Below, in pieces: positions 17,069 through 25,939 of a stretch of DNA of 64,000 bases. The stretch is taken from NCBI GenBank assembly GCA_022823665.1, contig JAJEHN010000038.1, forward strand, positions 19,821-83,820, read 5' to 3'. The position numbers and the translations under genes were made by a program. Under the pieces are notes generated by a model. That model did no database searches and was not told where the DNA came from. It was given only the letters and a program-made list of their open reading frames with translations. The DNA is from Thermoanaerobaculia bacterium (GTDB taxonomy: Bacteria > Acidobacteriota > Thermoanaerobaculia > Multivoradales > Multivoraceae). The number at the start of each line of letters is the position of its first letter. Position 1 is the first letter of the stretch.

Positions 17069-18094
17069 ATGAAGGTCCTCCGCACGCCCGACGAACGCTT
17101 CGCCAACCTGCCCGACTTCGACTACGAGCCCCGCTACAGCCTCGTTCCCCGGGGCGACGGCGAGGGCGAGGGTCTACGGATCCACCACGTGGAGGCAGGC
17201 CCGGCGGACGGTCCGCTGGTTCTTCTCATGCACGGCCAGCCGACCTGGAGCTTCCTCTACCGCCGGATGATCCCGGTGCTGGCGGAGCGGGGAATGCGGG
17301 TGATGGCGCCCGACCTCGTCGGCTACGGCCGGTCCGACAAGCCCACGGAGCGGGACGACTACACGTACCAGCGCCAGGTCGACTGGCTGAGCGCCTGGCT
17401 GCGCAGCAACGGCGTCGAGCACGCGACCCTCGTCGGCCAGGACTGGGGAGGCCTGATCGGGCTGCGCATGGTGGCGCTCGACCCGGCCCGCTTCGACCGC
17501 GTCGTCGCCGCGAACACGGGTCTTCCCCTGCCGATGAATGTGCCGGAAAAGACGATGGAGAAGATCGCGAAGTTCCGGGCCGAGGCGCCGACGCCGACCA
17601 CCATGGAAATGCAGCAGCAGATCTCGCAGATGGGGACCGACCCGGCGATGAAGTTCGCCTACTGGCAGAAGTGGACCTGGGAGACCGAGGACATCCCCGT
17701 CGGGATGCTCCTCGCGGGCAGCGTCGACGGAGTGACGCTCGCGCCCGAAGAGATCGCGGCCTACGACGCGCCCTTCCCCGACCCTTCCTACAAGGCCGGG
17801 ATCCGGGCGATGCCGAGCCGGGTGCCGATGCTGCCGAACGACCCCTCCGTGCCGGCCCAGGTCGAGGCCTGGAAGGCGTTCTCGGAGTGGACCAGGCCGT
17901 TCCTCTGCGCCTTCTCGGACAACGACCCTGTGACGGGCGCCGCCCGGAGGCCGTTCGAGGAACGGGTCCCCGGCGCGCGGGGCCAGCCGCACGCGACGAT
18001 CGAGGGCGGCGGGCACTTCCTCCAGGAGGGGCGCGGCGTGGAGCTGGCCACGATCGTCGCCGACTTCATCGATTCGACTGCGGCCGGCGGCTAG
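17069..18094 (+). CDS. Haloalkane dehalogenase (subfamily I-like)
   Basis: A 341-residue alpha/beta hydrolase. The N-terminus MKVLRTPDERFANLPDF is diagnostic of subfamily I haloalkane dehalogenases (DhlA/DmbB type). Active-site residues can be placed: oxyanion HGQPTW (H55), nucleophile D125 in GQDWGG with halide-binding W126, acid in SDNDPVTG (D284 or D286) and base H316 in GGGHFLQE. The family hydrolyses haloalkanes to an alcohol and halide in the cytoplasm; natural substrates are usually unknown. The start is supported by family alignment and by the TATCCT box just upstream. No ribosome binding site is visible. The length is slightly longer than the usual 300-310, mostly at residues about 155-265 (cap). 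Confidence 0.85.
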   Translation: MKVLRTPDERFANLPDFDYEPRYSLVPRGDGEGEGLRIHHVEAGPADGPLVLLMHGQPTWSFLYRRMIPVLAERGMRVMAPDLVGYGRSDKPTERDDYTYQRQVDWLSAWLRSNGVEHATLVGQDWGGLIGLRMVALDPARFDRVVAANTGLPLPMNVPEKTMEKIAKFRAEAPTPTTMEMQQQISQMGTDPAMKFAYWQKWTWETEDIPVGMLLAGSVDGVTLAPEEIAAYDAPFPDPSYKAGIRAMPSRVPMLPNDPSVPAQVEAWKAFSEWTRPFLCAFSDNDPVTGAARRPFEERVPGARGQPHATIEGGGHFLQEGRGVELATIVADFIDSTAAGG

Positions 18095-18098
18095 CTTC

Positions 18099-18128
18099 GT
18101 AGCGGCCGGCCTGCCGGCCCTGAGCTAC
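18099..18128 (+). repeat. Inverted repeat between dehalogenase and SIS gene
   Basis: GTAGC-GGCCGGC (18099-18110), a CT loop, GCCGGCC (18113-18119) and GCTAC (18124-18128) form a long hairpin with one unpaired stretch on the right arm. It could end dehalogenase transcription, though no T-run follows. Its last bases overlap the TACGAT box of the next gene, so folding and promoter use could interfere. Confidence 0.55.
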
Positions 18129-18131
18129 GAT
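18126..18131 (+). promoter_or_regulatory. -10-like hexamer TACGAT, leaderless arrangement
   Basis: TACGAT ends six bases before the ATG at 18138, with no ribosome site between. The transcript would begin at the start codon itself. Confidence 0.4.
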
Positions 18132-18137
18132 GCCGTC

Positions 18138-18743
18138 ATGCTCGGCTGGACGCTCGATGCCCCGGCGTATCTCGACCGGCTGCGCGACGAGCTGGAGAGG
18201 ATCGACGCGGCGGCGGTGGGACGCTGGGCCGACTTCGTCTTCGACGTCTGGACGCGGGGAAGCACGCTCTACCTGGTCGGGAACGGCGGCTCGGCCGCGG
18301 CGGCGAGCCACCTGAGCGTCGACCTGGGCAAGGGCACGGTCGCGACGGACAACCTGCGGGACGAGTCCCATCGTCGGCTGCGGGTCGTCAGCCTGACGGA
18401 CAACGTGCCCTGGATCACCGCGGTCGCGAACGACCTGGATTATGAGCAGGTCTTCGTTCAGCAACTGATGAGCGCGGCCGTCGACGGCGACGCCCTGATG
18501 GCGTTCAGCGGTTCGGGCAACAGCCCGAACGTGCTGGCCGCGGTGGACTGGGCGAACCGGCACGGCCTCCGGACCTTCGGCTTGACCGGGTTCGACGGCG
18601 GCAAGCTGAAGGACCTTCAGCAGGACGGCGTTCACGTCGATCTGGACGACATGGGCATGGTCGAGAGCGTTCACGTGTGCCTCTTCCACTGGGTTGTGGA
18701 CGACGTCTACGCCCGCACGCAGCAGACCGGACGGTACGCCTGA
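18138..18743 (+). CDS. SIS-domain sugar phosphate isomerase (GmhA/DiaA-like)
   Basis: A 201-residue single SIS domain. LVGNGGSAAAASHLSVDLGKG matches the phosphate-binding loop of phosphoheptose isomerase GmhA, and FSGSGNSPNVLAAVDWA the second SIS signature. GmhA turns sedoheptulose 7-phosphate into a heptose 7-phosphate for surface polysaccharide; DiaA is a close relative without that role. No other heptose pathway gene is near, so the isomerase assignment is by family only. The gene starts directly after a TACGAT box and is followed ten bases later by a hydrolase gene on the same strand. Confidence 0.8.
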   Translation: MLGWTLDAPAYLDRLRDELERIDAAAVGRWADFVFDVWTRGSTLYLVGNGGSAAAASHLSVDLGKGTVATDNLRDESHRRLRVVSLTDNVPWITAVANDLDYEQVFVQQLMSAAVDGDALMAFSGSGNSPNVLAAVDWANRHGLRTFGLTGFDGGKLKDLQQDGVHVDLDDMGMVESVHVCLFHWVVDDVYARTQQTGRYA

Positions 18744-18753
18744 GGGCGGCGCC

Positions 18754-19617
18754 TTGGATTCCGCATCGACGGGACGCCGGATCGACCTGCTGGGCCGGGG
18801 TGCGACCTGGGCCCACGACATTGCCGGGCCGGCCGGCGCGCCGGTCCTCCTCCTGCTGCATGGTCTCGCGGCTACCGCGCTACTGAACTGGTCGACGAGC
18901 TTCGCCTCCCTGGCGCGCGGCTTTCGGGTCGTCGCGCTCGATCACCGGGGCCATGGCCGGGGGATTCGACGGATCGGCGCCTTCAAGCTGGAGGACTGCG
19001 CCGACGACGCGGCGGCGCTGGCCGATCGGCTGGGCCTGGAGCGGGTGATCCCGGTCGGCTACTCGATGGGCGGCGCGGTGGCCCAGTTGTTCTGGCGACG
19101 TCACCCGGACCGGACCGCGGGTCTCGTGCTCTGCGCGACGGGTTACGGCTTCGGCGGGCCGCGGGCCAAGCGGGCCGCCTCGGCGCTCGGGCCGCTGCTG
19201 TCGCTCGCGGCCCGGGTGGCGCCCCAGTCGGTGTGGGACGACATGGGCGAGCGGATGCTCGAGAACGTCCAGGATCCCGGCCGGCGTCTGGCATTGAAGG
19301 AGGAACTCGCGACGACGGAGCCGGCCTCGGTGATCGAGGCTGCCGCCGCGCTCGCGCGCTTCGACTCGAGCCCATGGCTCGGCGAGGTCGACGTGCCGGC
19401 CGCGGTCGTCCTGACCGAGCAGGACGGGCACATCCCGCCCAGGTACCAGGGGCTGATGGCGGATGCGATCCCGGGCGCGGAGGTTCATCGGGTCGACGCC
19501 GATCACTACGCCTGCGTGGCCCGGCCGGACTTGTTCGTTCCGACCCTGTTTCGAGCTTGCCGGTCGGTAGCGCTGCGTGGCTCGCCCGTGCACACGGTGC
19601 CGGCCGCTGCTTCCTGA
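18754..19617 (+). CDS. Alpha/beta-fold hydrolase
   Basis: A 287-residue alpha/beta hydrolase with LLLLHGLAATALLNW (oxyanion region), DHRGHGRG, the nucleophile elbow GYSMGG, and a catalytic histidine in DADHYACVARP. The acid is probably the Asp in LTEQDGHIPP. The substrate is unknown: such proteins are esterases, lactonases or related enzymes. The start is taken as TTG 18754, ten bases after the stop of the SIS gene and preceded by a GAGGGCGG ribosome site; an earlier GTG start at 18694 in the same frame would overlap the SIS gene by 50 bases and add an unrelated stretch. It converges with the RND pump gene, whose stop lies five bases beyond. Confidence 0.78.
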   Translation: MDSASTGRRIDLLGRGATWAHDIAGPAGAPVLLLLHGLAATALLNWSTSFASLARGFRVVALDHRGHGRGIRRIGAFKLEDCADDAAALADRLGLERVIPVGYSMGGAVAQLFWRRHPDRTAGLVLCATGYGFGGPRAKRAASALGPLLSLAARVAPQSVWDDMGERMLENVQDPGRRLALKEELATTEPASVIEAAAALARFDSSPWLGEVDVPAAVVLTEQDGHIPPRYQGLMADAIPGAEVHRVDADHYACVARPDLFVPTLFRACRSVALRGSPVHTVPAAAS

Positions 19618-19622
19618 CGCCG

Positions 19623-22600
19623 CTAGCGACGCTTGCGCTTCCGCCGCCGGCGCCGGCGGCGCCGACGCGGCCGCGCGACCCGGGCGGGCTGCGCGGCGGG
19701 CTGGCGGCTGAGGTTCACCATCCATTCCCAGGCGACCCGACTCCACGCGGTCACCTTGTCGACGCCGTGGTCCACCAGGTCGTAGATGACCGGGACGACG
19801 AGCAGCGTGAGCAGGGTCGAAGTGGCCATGCCGCCCATCGTCAGCACCGCGATCGCGGCCCGGGCCTCGGAACCGGAAGCGGTCGAGAACGCCACCGGCA
19901 GCAGGCCGCAGATCAGCGAGAAGGCGGTCATCAGGACCGGACGCAGGCGGGCCGGCCCGGCTTCGAGAATGGCCTCGCGGCGTGAGCGGCCGTCCTGGCG
20001 GAGCCGGTTGATGTAGTCGATCAGCAGGATCCCGTTCTTCATGACCAGCCCCATCAGGACGAGGAGGCCGATGCCGCTCATCATGTCGAGCGGCTTGTCC
20101 GCGAGCTTGAGGGCCAGGAAGGCGCCGATGAAGGAGAGCGGCGCCGACATCATGATCGTGATCGGGTGGACGAGGGAGTTGAAGAGCGAGGCCAGCACCA
20201 TGTAGATCGCCGCGATCGCCAGCACGAAGGCGAAGAGCAGCGACAGGCCCGTCTCCCGCATGACGACCGTCATGCCGCTGGGGACGAGCTGGTTCGGCGG
20301 CGCCAGGCCGATCTGGCGGCCGTACTCTTCGACCCGGGCGGCCAGTTCGGACTGCGCCGTGCCCTCCGCGGCATTGGCGGCGATCGTGATCTCGCGGGAC
20401 CGGTTCTGGCGGCTGATCCGGACCGCGCCTTCGCCCAGGCGGATGTCGGCGACGTTGGTGATCGGAGTCAGTTGACCCGAGGCGGTGCGGATCTGGATCA
20501 GGTCCAGCTTGGCCGGCGTGTCGCGGTACTCGGGCAGCACCTGGACGCGGACGTCGTAGCGTTCGCCGTCCTCCTCGAAGGCGCCGAGTTTCTCGCCGGC
20601 GAGCAGGGTGCGGATCGTGCGGCCGATGACCGTGGCCGGCACTCCCAGGTCGGCCGCCCGGTCGCGATCCACGTCGATCTCGATCTCCGGTTTGCCGGTT
20701 TCCCAACTCGTGCCGACGTCGACGAAGGCCGGGTCGAACCGCATCAGCCCGACCAGCCGTTCCGAATAGAACTCCAGGTCTTCCATCCGCGGGCCACGCA
20801 GGCTGTAGGTGACGGAGCGCGCCCCCAACTGGTCGTCGCTCCCCGCGATCCAGTTGATCGGCGAGACGGCGACTTCCTCGGCTTCCGGGACTCGCGCCAG
20901 CAACTGGTCACGGACCCGGTCCATGATCGCGAGCTGGCCGAGGTCGCGCTCGCGCTTGTTCGTCAACTGGACGTAGATCGAGGCGCGGTTGGGTTCCTGC
21001 CGGCTGCCGCCGCCGATCGTCGCGAAGCGGTTTCGGACCTCCGGATCGGCCGCCAGCACTTCCTCGGCGCGTCGAGCCGCTTCCGCGGTGACGCCGAGGG
21101 GAGTACCGATCGGCATCTTCAACTCGACGTTGAACTCGCTCCGGTCCTCCGTGACGAACAGGTCGAACGGGAGGGTTCGGGCCACCAGCACGCCGCCGGC
21201 CATCGCCACGACGGCGACGGCGAGGGTGACCAGGCGATGGCCGAGAGCGCGGCGCAGCACTGCCTGGTAGAAGCGGTCGAGAGCGTCGAGGCCCCGGCCC
21301 AGGACCCGGCTGACGGGATCTCTCCCCTGGCGAGCCGTCAGCACCCGGCTGCCCAGCATGGGGGTGAGGGTCAACGCGAACACGCTCGAGACGCAGACGG
21401 CGATCGCCATCACCATCCCGAACTCGTAGAACCACTGGCCGACGGTGCCGGTCAGGAACGCGATCGGCACGAAGACGGCGCATAGGGCGAGCGTCGTTGA
21501 GATGACGGCCAGCGTCACCTGGCTGGCGCCCTCCTCCGCCGCTTCGCGGCGCCCCAGGCCCTGCTCGATCCGCCGGTAGATCACCTCCAGGACGACGATC
21601 GCGTCGTCGATCACGACGCCGATCGCCAGGGACAGCGCCATCAGGGTCATCACGTTCAGCGTGAAGTCCGCCAGGTAGAAGAACGTGAACGACGCGATGA
21701 CCGAGGAGGGGATCGCCAGCGCCGAGATCAGGGTCGACCTCGGGTTGCGCAGGAACAGGAGGACGACGGCGACCACCAGCAGGCCGCCCCAGAGCATGTT
21801 GGAGAAGACGGAGTAGATCGAGTCCTCGATGAACACCGCCATGTCGCGGGTGATCAGGACCTCCATGCCGGGCGGCAGGTTGGGCCGCAGGGCCTCGACT
21901 TCCGTCCGAACCGCTTCGGCGACGGCCACCGTGTTCGTCCCGCTGCGGCGCCGGACCTCCAGCGACACTCCCCGCTGCCCGTTGAAACGGGCGAGGGAGC
22001 GCTCCTCGGCCAGGCCGTCTTCGATTTTCGCGACGTCCCGGAGGTAGACCAGGCGGCCGCCGCGCTGGGCGGCGATCAAGGCGCCGAAGTCCTCGACCCG
22101 CTTCACGCGGCCCGACGTGGTCACGGTCCACTCGCGCTCGCGGCCCTCGACGCGGCCGCCGGCCGTCTCGGCGTTCTCCAGTAGCAGGGTGGAGCGGACA
22201 TCGTCGATCGACAGCCCGTAGCCCGCGAGCCGCACGGGGTCGAGCCAGATCCGCACCTCGCGGCGGCGTGAGCCGATGATCTCGATGCTGCCGACGCCGG
22301 GCAGGCGCTCGAGCCGGTCCTTGACCATGTTCTCCGCGATCTCCGAGAGCTCCCGGACGGAGAGCGGGCCGCCCAGCATGACGGAGAGGATCGGCGTCGC
22401 GTCGGGATCGAGCTGGATGACCACCGGATCCTCGGCGTCGAGCGGAAGTTCGGCGCGCACGGGAGCGACCTTCTCGCGTACCTGTTGCGCCTTGACGTCC
22501 ACGTCGTAGTCCGTCTCGAACTCGACGAAGACCTGGGAGACCCCTTCCGAGGAGACCGAACTCAGGTCCCGGATGCCCTCGATCGTGTTGATCTGCTCTT

Positions 22601-22805
22601 CGAGGATGTCGGTGACCTCGGTCTCGACCGTTTCCGGCGACGCTCCCTCGAGGACCGTGGTGACGGTGACGAAGGGAACCTCGACGTCCGGGTTCAGGTC
22701 GACGTTGAGCCGGTTCAGCGACACCAGACCCAGGACGACCAGGGCCAGGTTCAGCATCAAGGCGAAGACCGGCCGGCGGATCGACAGCAGCGGCAGGTTC
22801 AGCAT
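19623..22805 (-). CDS. RND efflux transporter (HAE1/AcrB-like)
   Basis: A 1060-residue inner-membrane pump of the hydrophobe/amphiphile RND family. It begins MLNLPLLSIRRPVFALML as in AcrB/MexB-type proteins, has the proton-relay pair in VIDDAIVVLE of the fourth membrane segment, large periplasmic loops after helices 1 and 7, and a second helix set (YMVLASLFNSLVHPITIM). It would export hydrophobic compounds together with the adjacent fusion lipoprotein and an outer-membrane channel not encoded here. The C-terminus ends in an unusual run of about fifteen Arg/Lys residues. The start follows the lipoprotein stop by seven bases on the same strand. Confidence 0.92.
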   Translation of the reverse strand: MLNLPLLSIRRPVFALMLNLALVVLGLVSLNRLNVDLNPDVEVPFVTVTTVLEGASPETVETEVTDILEEQINTIEGIRDLSSVSSEGVSQVFVEFETDYDVDVKAQQVREKVAPVRAELPLDAEDPVVIQLDPDATPILSVMLGGPLSVRELSEIAENMVKDRLERLPGVGSIEIIGSRRREVRIWLDPVRLAGYGLSIDDVRSTLLLENAETAGGRVEGREREWTVTTSGRVKRVEDFGALIAAQRGGRLVYLRDVAKIEDGLAEERSLARFNGQRGVSLEVRRRSGTNTVAVAEAVRTEVEALRPNLPPGMEVLITRDMAVFIEDSIYSVFSNMLWGGLLVVAVVLLFLRNPRSTLISALAIPSSVIASFTFFYLADFTLNVMTLMALSLAIGVVIDDAIVVLEVIYRRIEQGLGRREAAEEGASQVTLAVISTTLALCAVFVPIAFLTGTVGQWFYEFGMVMAIAVCVSSVFALTLTPMLGSRVLTARQGRDPVSRVLGRGLDALDRFYQAVLRRALGHRLVTLAVAVVAMAGGVLVARTLPFDLFVTEDRSEFNVELKMPIGTPLGVTAEAARRAEEVLAADPEVRNRFATIGGGSRQEPNRASIYVQLTNKRERDLGQLAIMDRVRDQLLARVPEAEEVAVSPINWIAGSDDQLGARSVTYSLRGPRMEDLEFYSERLVGLMRFDPAFVDVGTSWETGKPEIEIDVDRDRAADLGVPATVIGRTIRTLLAGEKLGAFEEDGERYDVRVQVLPEYRDTPAKLDLIQIRTASGQLTPITNVADIRLGEGAVRISRQNRSREITIAANAAEGTAQSELAARVEEYGRQIGLAPPNQLVPSGMTVVMRETGLSLLFAFVLAIAAIYMVLASLFNSLVHPITIMMSAPLSFIGAFLALKLADKPLDMMSGIGLLVLMGLVMKNGILLIDYINRLRQDGRSRREAILEAGPARLRPVLMTAFSLICGLLPVAFSTASGSEARAAIAVLTMGGMATSTLLTLLVVPVIYDLVDHGVDKVTAWSRVAWEWMVNLSRQPAAQPARVARPRRRRRRRRRKRKRR

Positions 22806-22812
22806 GGATGCC

Positions 22813-23997
22813 TCAAGGGACGTTGGGGAGCGAGGCGAGGGGCGAGTTCTCGCCTTCGCCGCCGGGCGGCGATTCGGCGGCGAAGATCGGCGCGCCATCG
22901 GCCAGTCGCTCGATCAGCGGGCCCGTGATCACCGCGTCGCCGGGCTCGGCGCCGCTCCTGATCTCGACCCAGCGGGGGCCGGCCGCCCCGACCGTCACTT
23001 CGATCCGGTGCGCGCGTCCGGCCTGGGCGCTGAACACGTAGGCCCTGCCATCGCGGTTCAGCACCGCTGCGCGTTCGACGATCACGGCGCCGCCGGGAGT
23101 CCGCGGCCTGATCTCGGCGCGGACGAAGGCCCCCGCCTTGGCGCCATGCACTTCGCCCGGAACCGGCGCCCGCACCCGGTAGGTGCGGCTCTCGGGGTCG
23201 ATCCTCGCGTTCACCGAGGCGATCCGCGACTCGAAAGGCGCGGCCGCGCCCTCGACGATCAACAGGGCCGGGTCGCCGACCTGGACCGGCGCCGCCGCCG
23301 CGGCGGGCACGTCGAGTTCGGCGGCGAAGCCCGTCTGCTCCTGGATCGTGACGACGACCGTACCCGGTCCGACGATCGCCCCTTCGTGGAGCTCCCGTTC
23401 GACGACATGCGCGTGGTAGGGACTGATCACCGCGGTTCGCACGAGATCCTGTTCGGCGCTCTCGACCGCGGCGAGTTCCTGCTCGACGCGAGCCCGTGCC
23501 ACCGCCAGGTGAGTCAGTTGCTGGTCGAGTTGCTGGGGTGGGGCGACCTCCTGCTCGGCGAGGCGCTGGACGCGCTCCAGCTCCTGACGGGCCTGGGCGG
23601 CCTCGGCCTGAGCCAGGGCCAGACCGGCGCGCGCACGTTTCAGGTTGGTCTCGAACGGTCCTCGATCGAGCTGCAGAACGATGTCGCCCCTGGCCACCTG
23701 GTCGCCGACATCGAAGTAGACGGCGGAGAGCCGTCCGGAGACCTCGGGCCCGAGCTCGGTCAGGCGAGGGGCGACGACGGAGCCCGAGGCCGTGACCAGG
23801 GCGTCGACCTGGCCGCGGCGCACGCGGGTAGTCGGGGCGGATTCGCTGCGGAGTACCGAGGCGGCGCCGGACGCTTGGTCCTGGTCGCCCGCTCCGTTCG
23901 CGCCGACGCCTCGGCAGCCGGCACCCGCAAGGCACAGCAGGAACAGCGCGCAGGCTGCGAGCGTCGCGCTTCCGGCCTTGCTGTTCGTGGTGTCCAT
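22813..23997 (-). CDS. RND membrane-fusion lipoprotein (HlyD/AcrA-like)
   Basis: A 394-residue periplasmic adaptor. The signal peptide ends in a lipobox (LLCLAGAGC), so it should be lipid-anchored. It has the biotinyl/lipoyl half-motifs SGSVVAPRLTELGPEVSGRL and GAIVGPGTVVVTIQE, a coiled-coil hairpin (about residues 115-195, rich in Ala, Glu and Gln, from TNLKRARAGLALAQAEAAQ to LAAVESAEQDL), and the beta-barrel segment. Adaptors of this type link the RND pump to an outer-membrane channel. ATG 23997 starts the lipoprotein signal. It is the first gene of a two-gene operon with the pump. Confidence 0.9.
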   Translation of the reverse strand: MDTTNSKAGSATLAACALFLLCLAGAGCRGVGANGAGDQDQASGAASVLRSESAPTTRVRRGQVDALVTASGSVVAPRLTELGPEVSGRLSAVYFDVGDQVARGDIVLQLDRGPFETNLKRARAGLALAQAEAAQARQELERVQRLAEQEVAPPQQLDQQLTHLAVARARVEQELAAVESAEQDLVRTAVISPYHAHVVERELHEGAIVGPGTVVVTIQEQTGFAAELDVPAAAAAPVQVGDPALLIVEGAAAPFESRIASVNARIDPESRTYRVRAPVPGEVHGAKAGAFVRAEIRPRTPGGAVIVERAAVLNRDGRAYVFSAQAGRAHRIEVTVGAAGPRWVEIRSGAEPGDAVITGPLIERLADGAPIFAAESPPGGEGENSPLASLPNVP

Positions 23998-24071
23998 GGC
24001 AGTTGTACTCCGTCGGACTGGTACGCTGCCGTTTGCCGCTTCGCAGATCATACAAGCGCCGGAGGACTCCC

Positions 24072-24911
24072 ATGCGCCTCGATTCTCAGAGAGTCACAAC
24101 TCCCGGTTTCGTCGTCTGGCTGGCGATCCTGGGCATCGTCGCCGGTGTCTCCATGCCGCTGGTCGCCGAGGACTTCGACCACGTCCACCTGACCGCGCCC
24201 GACATGCTGGAGGCGGCGACCTGGTACCAGGAACTCTTCGGCGGCAAGCTGGGGAAGAGCGGTCCGTTCGACGCCGTCTACTACGGCAACGACATCCTGA
24301 AGGTCAGGGAGGGTGAACCGACCAGCGGCAGCGGCGCCACCTCGCTCGACCACATTGGCTTCTCGGTTCCCGACGTGGCGGCGACGCTGGAGCAGTGCGA
24401 GGCTGCGGGCGGCAAGGTTGTCGGCGCCGCGCGCCATGTCGAGGCGGCCGGCTTCACCTTCGGCTTCTGCGAGGACCCCTGGGGCACCCGCATCGAGGTG
24501 ATCGACGACATGGATCACGGCGGCGCGCCGGGGCTGCACCACGTCCACGTGTTCTCGGACGACGCGGTCGCGACCGCGGCCTGGTACGCCGAGCAGTTCG
24601 GCGGCGACGTCGTCCCTTTCAAGGGTCTCCCGCCGCTCCATTCGATCCTCTACGACAACCGCGGCGACGAGACCTGGCTGATCGTCAACCAGGTACCGGG
24701 CGACCGCACCGGCACGGACGGCACGGTCGTCGATCACATCGGCTGGCACACTACTGAGTACGATTCCTGGCTCGAGCGGTTGCGTGCCGGCCGCGTGAAG
24801 TTCGTCGAAGAGCCTCGGGTGCTGGACGCCGGACACCGGATCGCCTTCATCGAGGGGCCGAACGGCACGAAGATCGAACTGGTCGAGTTGCTGGAGGGAG
24901 GAACTCCTTGA
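24072..24911 (+). CDS. Exported VOC-family (glyoxalase-fold) protein I
   Basis: A 279-residue protein with a signal peptide (FVVWLAILGIVAGVSMPLVAED) followed by two VOC/glyoxalase modules. Module one begins FDHVHLTAPDMLEAATWYQELFG and module two LHHVHVFSDDAVATAAWYAEQFG, with HIGFSV, HIGWHT and GTRIEVID/GTKIELVE near the usual metal positions. VOC enzymes use a divalent metal for dioxygenase, isomerase or glutathione-linked chemistry; an exported form is unusual and no substrate is evident. GGAGG at 24061-24065 is well placed for ATG 24072. The stop overlaps the TTG start of the next VOC gene (TTGA), so the two are co-translated. Confidence 0.82.
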   Translation: MRLDSQRVTTPGFVVWLAILGIVAGVSMPLVAEDFDHVHLTAPDMLEAATWYQELFGGKLGKSGPFDAVYYGNDILKVREGEPTSGSGATSLDHIGFSVPDVAATLEQCEAAGGKVVGAARHVEAAGFTFGFCEDPWGTRIEVIDDMDHGGAPGLHHVHVFSDDAVATAAWYAEQFGGDVVPFKGLPPLHSILYDNRGDETWLIVNQVPGDRTGTDGTVVDHIGWHTTEYDSWLERLRAGRVKFVEEPRVLDAGHRIAFIEGPNGTKIELVELLEGGTP

Positions 24912-25870
24912 CGCCGGCCGGGAGCCGGCGTCCGGGCTCCTGGCGGGCGGCCCTCTGCGCGGTCTTGGCGGTGTCCGTGGGCGTGCCGCTGGCGGCGCAG
25001 GAGACCGGCACGACGGCTGAAGCGGCCCGGTTCCACCACATCCACCTGAACGTCACGGACACCGGGCGTTCGGTCGACTTCTACCGGACCACCTTCGGCG
25101 CGTTGCCGATCGAGTTCCGGGGCGTCGCGGACGCGCTGTTCACGGAGCGCTCCTTCATCCTCCTGAACGAGGTCGACGAGCCGCCTGACGGCAGCCAGCG
25201 GAGCGGCATCTGGCACTTCGGTTGGGGCGGCGTCGACCTGCCCAGCCAGTACCGCTGGCTGGTGTCGCGCGGAGTCGACATTCACACGCCGATCTACCGC
25301 CTGGGTCGTGGGCACGTGATCTACGTCAACGGACCGGACCGCGAGATGATCGAGGTCAACACGATGGGCCACCACCGTTTCGCTCACGTTCACCTGTTCG
25401 CGGCGGACGTGAACGAGACGGCGGTCTGGTACGAGCGCCACTTCGGACTGCCGGCGCGGCGCACCGCCGAGGGCAATCCCCGGCCGGTCGGTCCGGATGC
25501 GGAGTTCGCGACCTGGGAGGAGTTCCACCGCGAACACCGGGCCTGGTCCAACGCGTTTCGCGCCGACAACGTGAACTTCATCGTCTACAACCTGCCGGAC
25601 TACGAGCCGTTGGCGCCCTGGTGGCCTGAGGACGCCGCGCCGCTCATGGCGACGGAGCCTCAGCGGGGCCGGGCGATCGACCACTTCGCCTTCTCCTATC
25701 GCGACATCGAACCTGTGTTCGAGCGGCTGAAGGCTTCCGGCGTCGAGATCGTCGAGCCGATCACCTACCGGCCGGAACTCGACATGCGGAGTTTCTTCGT
25801 CATGGGCCCGGACAAGGTGGCGGTCGAGGTAGTCGAGGCGAAGCCGATCCCCGAGGGAGTCTGGGACTGA
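24908..25870 (+). CDS. Exported VOC-family (glyoxalase-fold) protein II
   Basis: A 320-residue protein with a hydrophobic N-terminal signal (RAALCAVLAVSVGVPLAAQE) and two VOC modules (FHHIHLNVTDTGRSVDFYRTTFG; FAHVHLFAADVNETAVWYERHFG). The ending IDHFAFSYRDIEPVFERL and KVAVEVVEAKP carry further candidate metal positions. TTG 24908 overlaps the previous stop by four bases and is preceded by GGAGGGAGG, which supports it. The pair, both exported and adjacent to a cytochrome-copper monooxygenase gene, may act on one extracytoplasmic compound; this is inference from the context. Confidence 0.8.
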   Translation: MTPAGSRRPGSWRAALCAVLAVSVGVPLAAQETGTTAEAARFHHIHLNVTDTGRSVDFYRTTFGALPIEFRGVADALFTERSFILLNEVDEPPDGSQRSGIWHFGWGGVDLPSQYRWLVSRGVDIHTPIYRLGRGHVIYVNGPDREMIEVNTMGHHRFAHVHLFAADVNETAVWYERHFGLPARRTAEGNPRPVGPDAEFATWEEFHREHRAWSNAFRADNVNFIVYNLPDYEPLAPWWPEDAAPLMATEPQRGRAIDHFAFSYRDIEPVFERLKASGVEIVEPITYRPELDMRSFFVMGPDKVAVEVVEAKPIPEGVWD

Positions 25871-25939
25871 AGCCGGTTGCCTACTGCTGCTAGAGTCCGC
25901 CTGCCGACTCGGACAACTGGTTGGAAGCTGGAGGCGCGT

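Noticed and set aside
14803..18102. 1099-residue plus-strand open frame opposite the carboxylase
   Set aside because: Same kind of shadow, running across the carboxylase and then the dehalogenase in the wrong frame.
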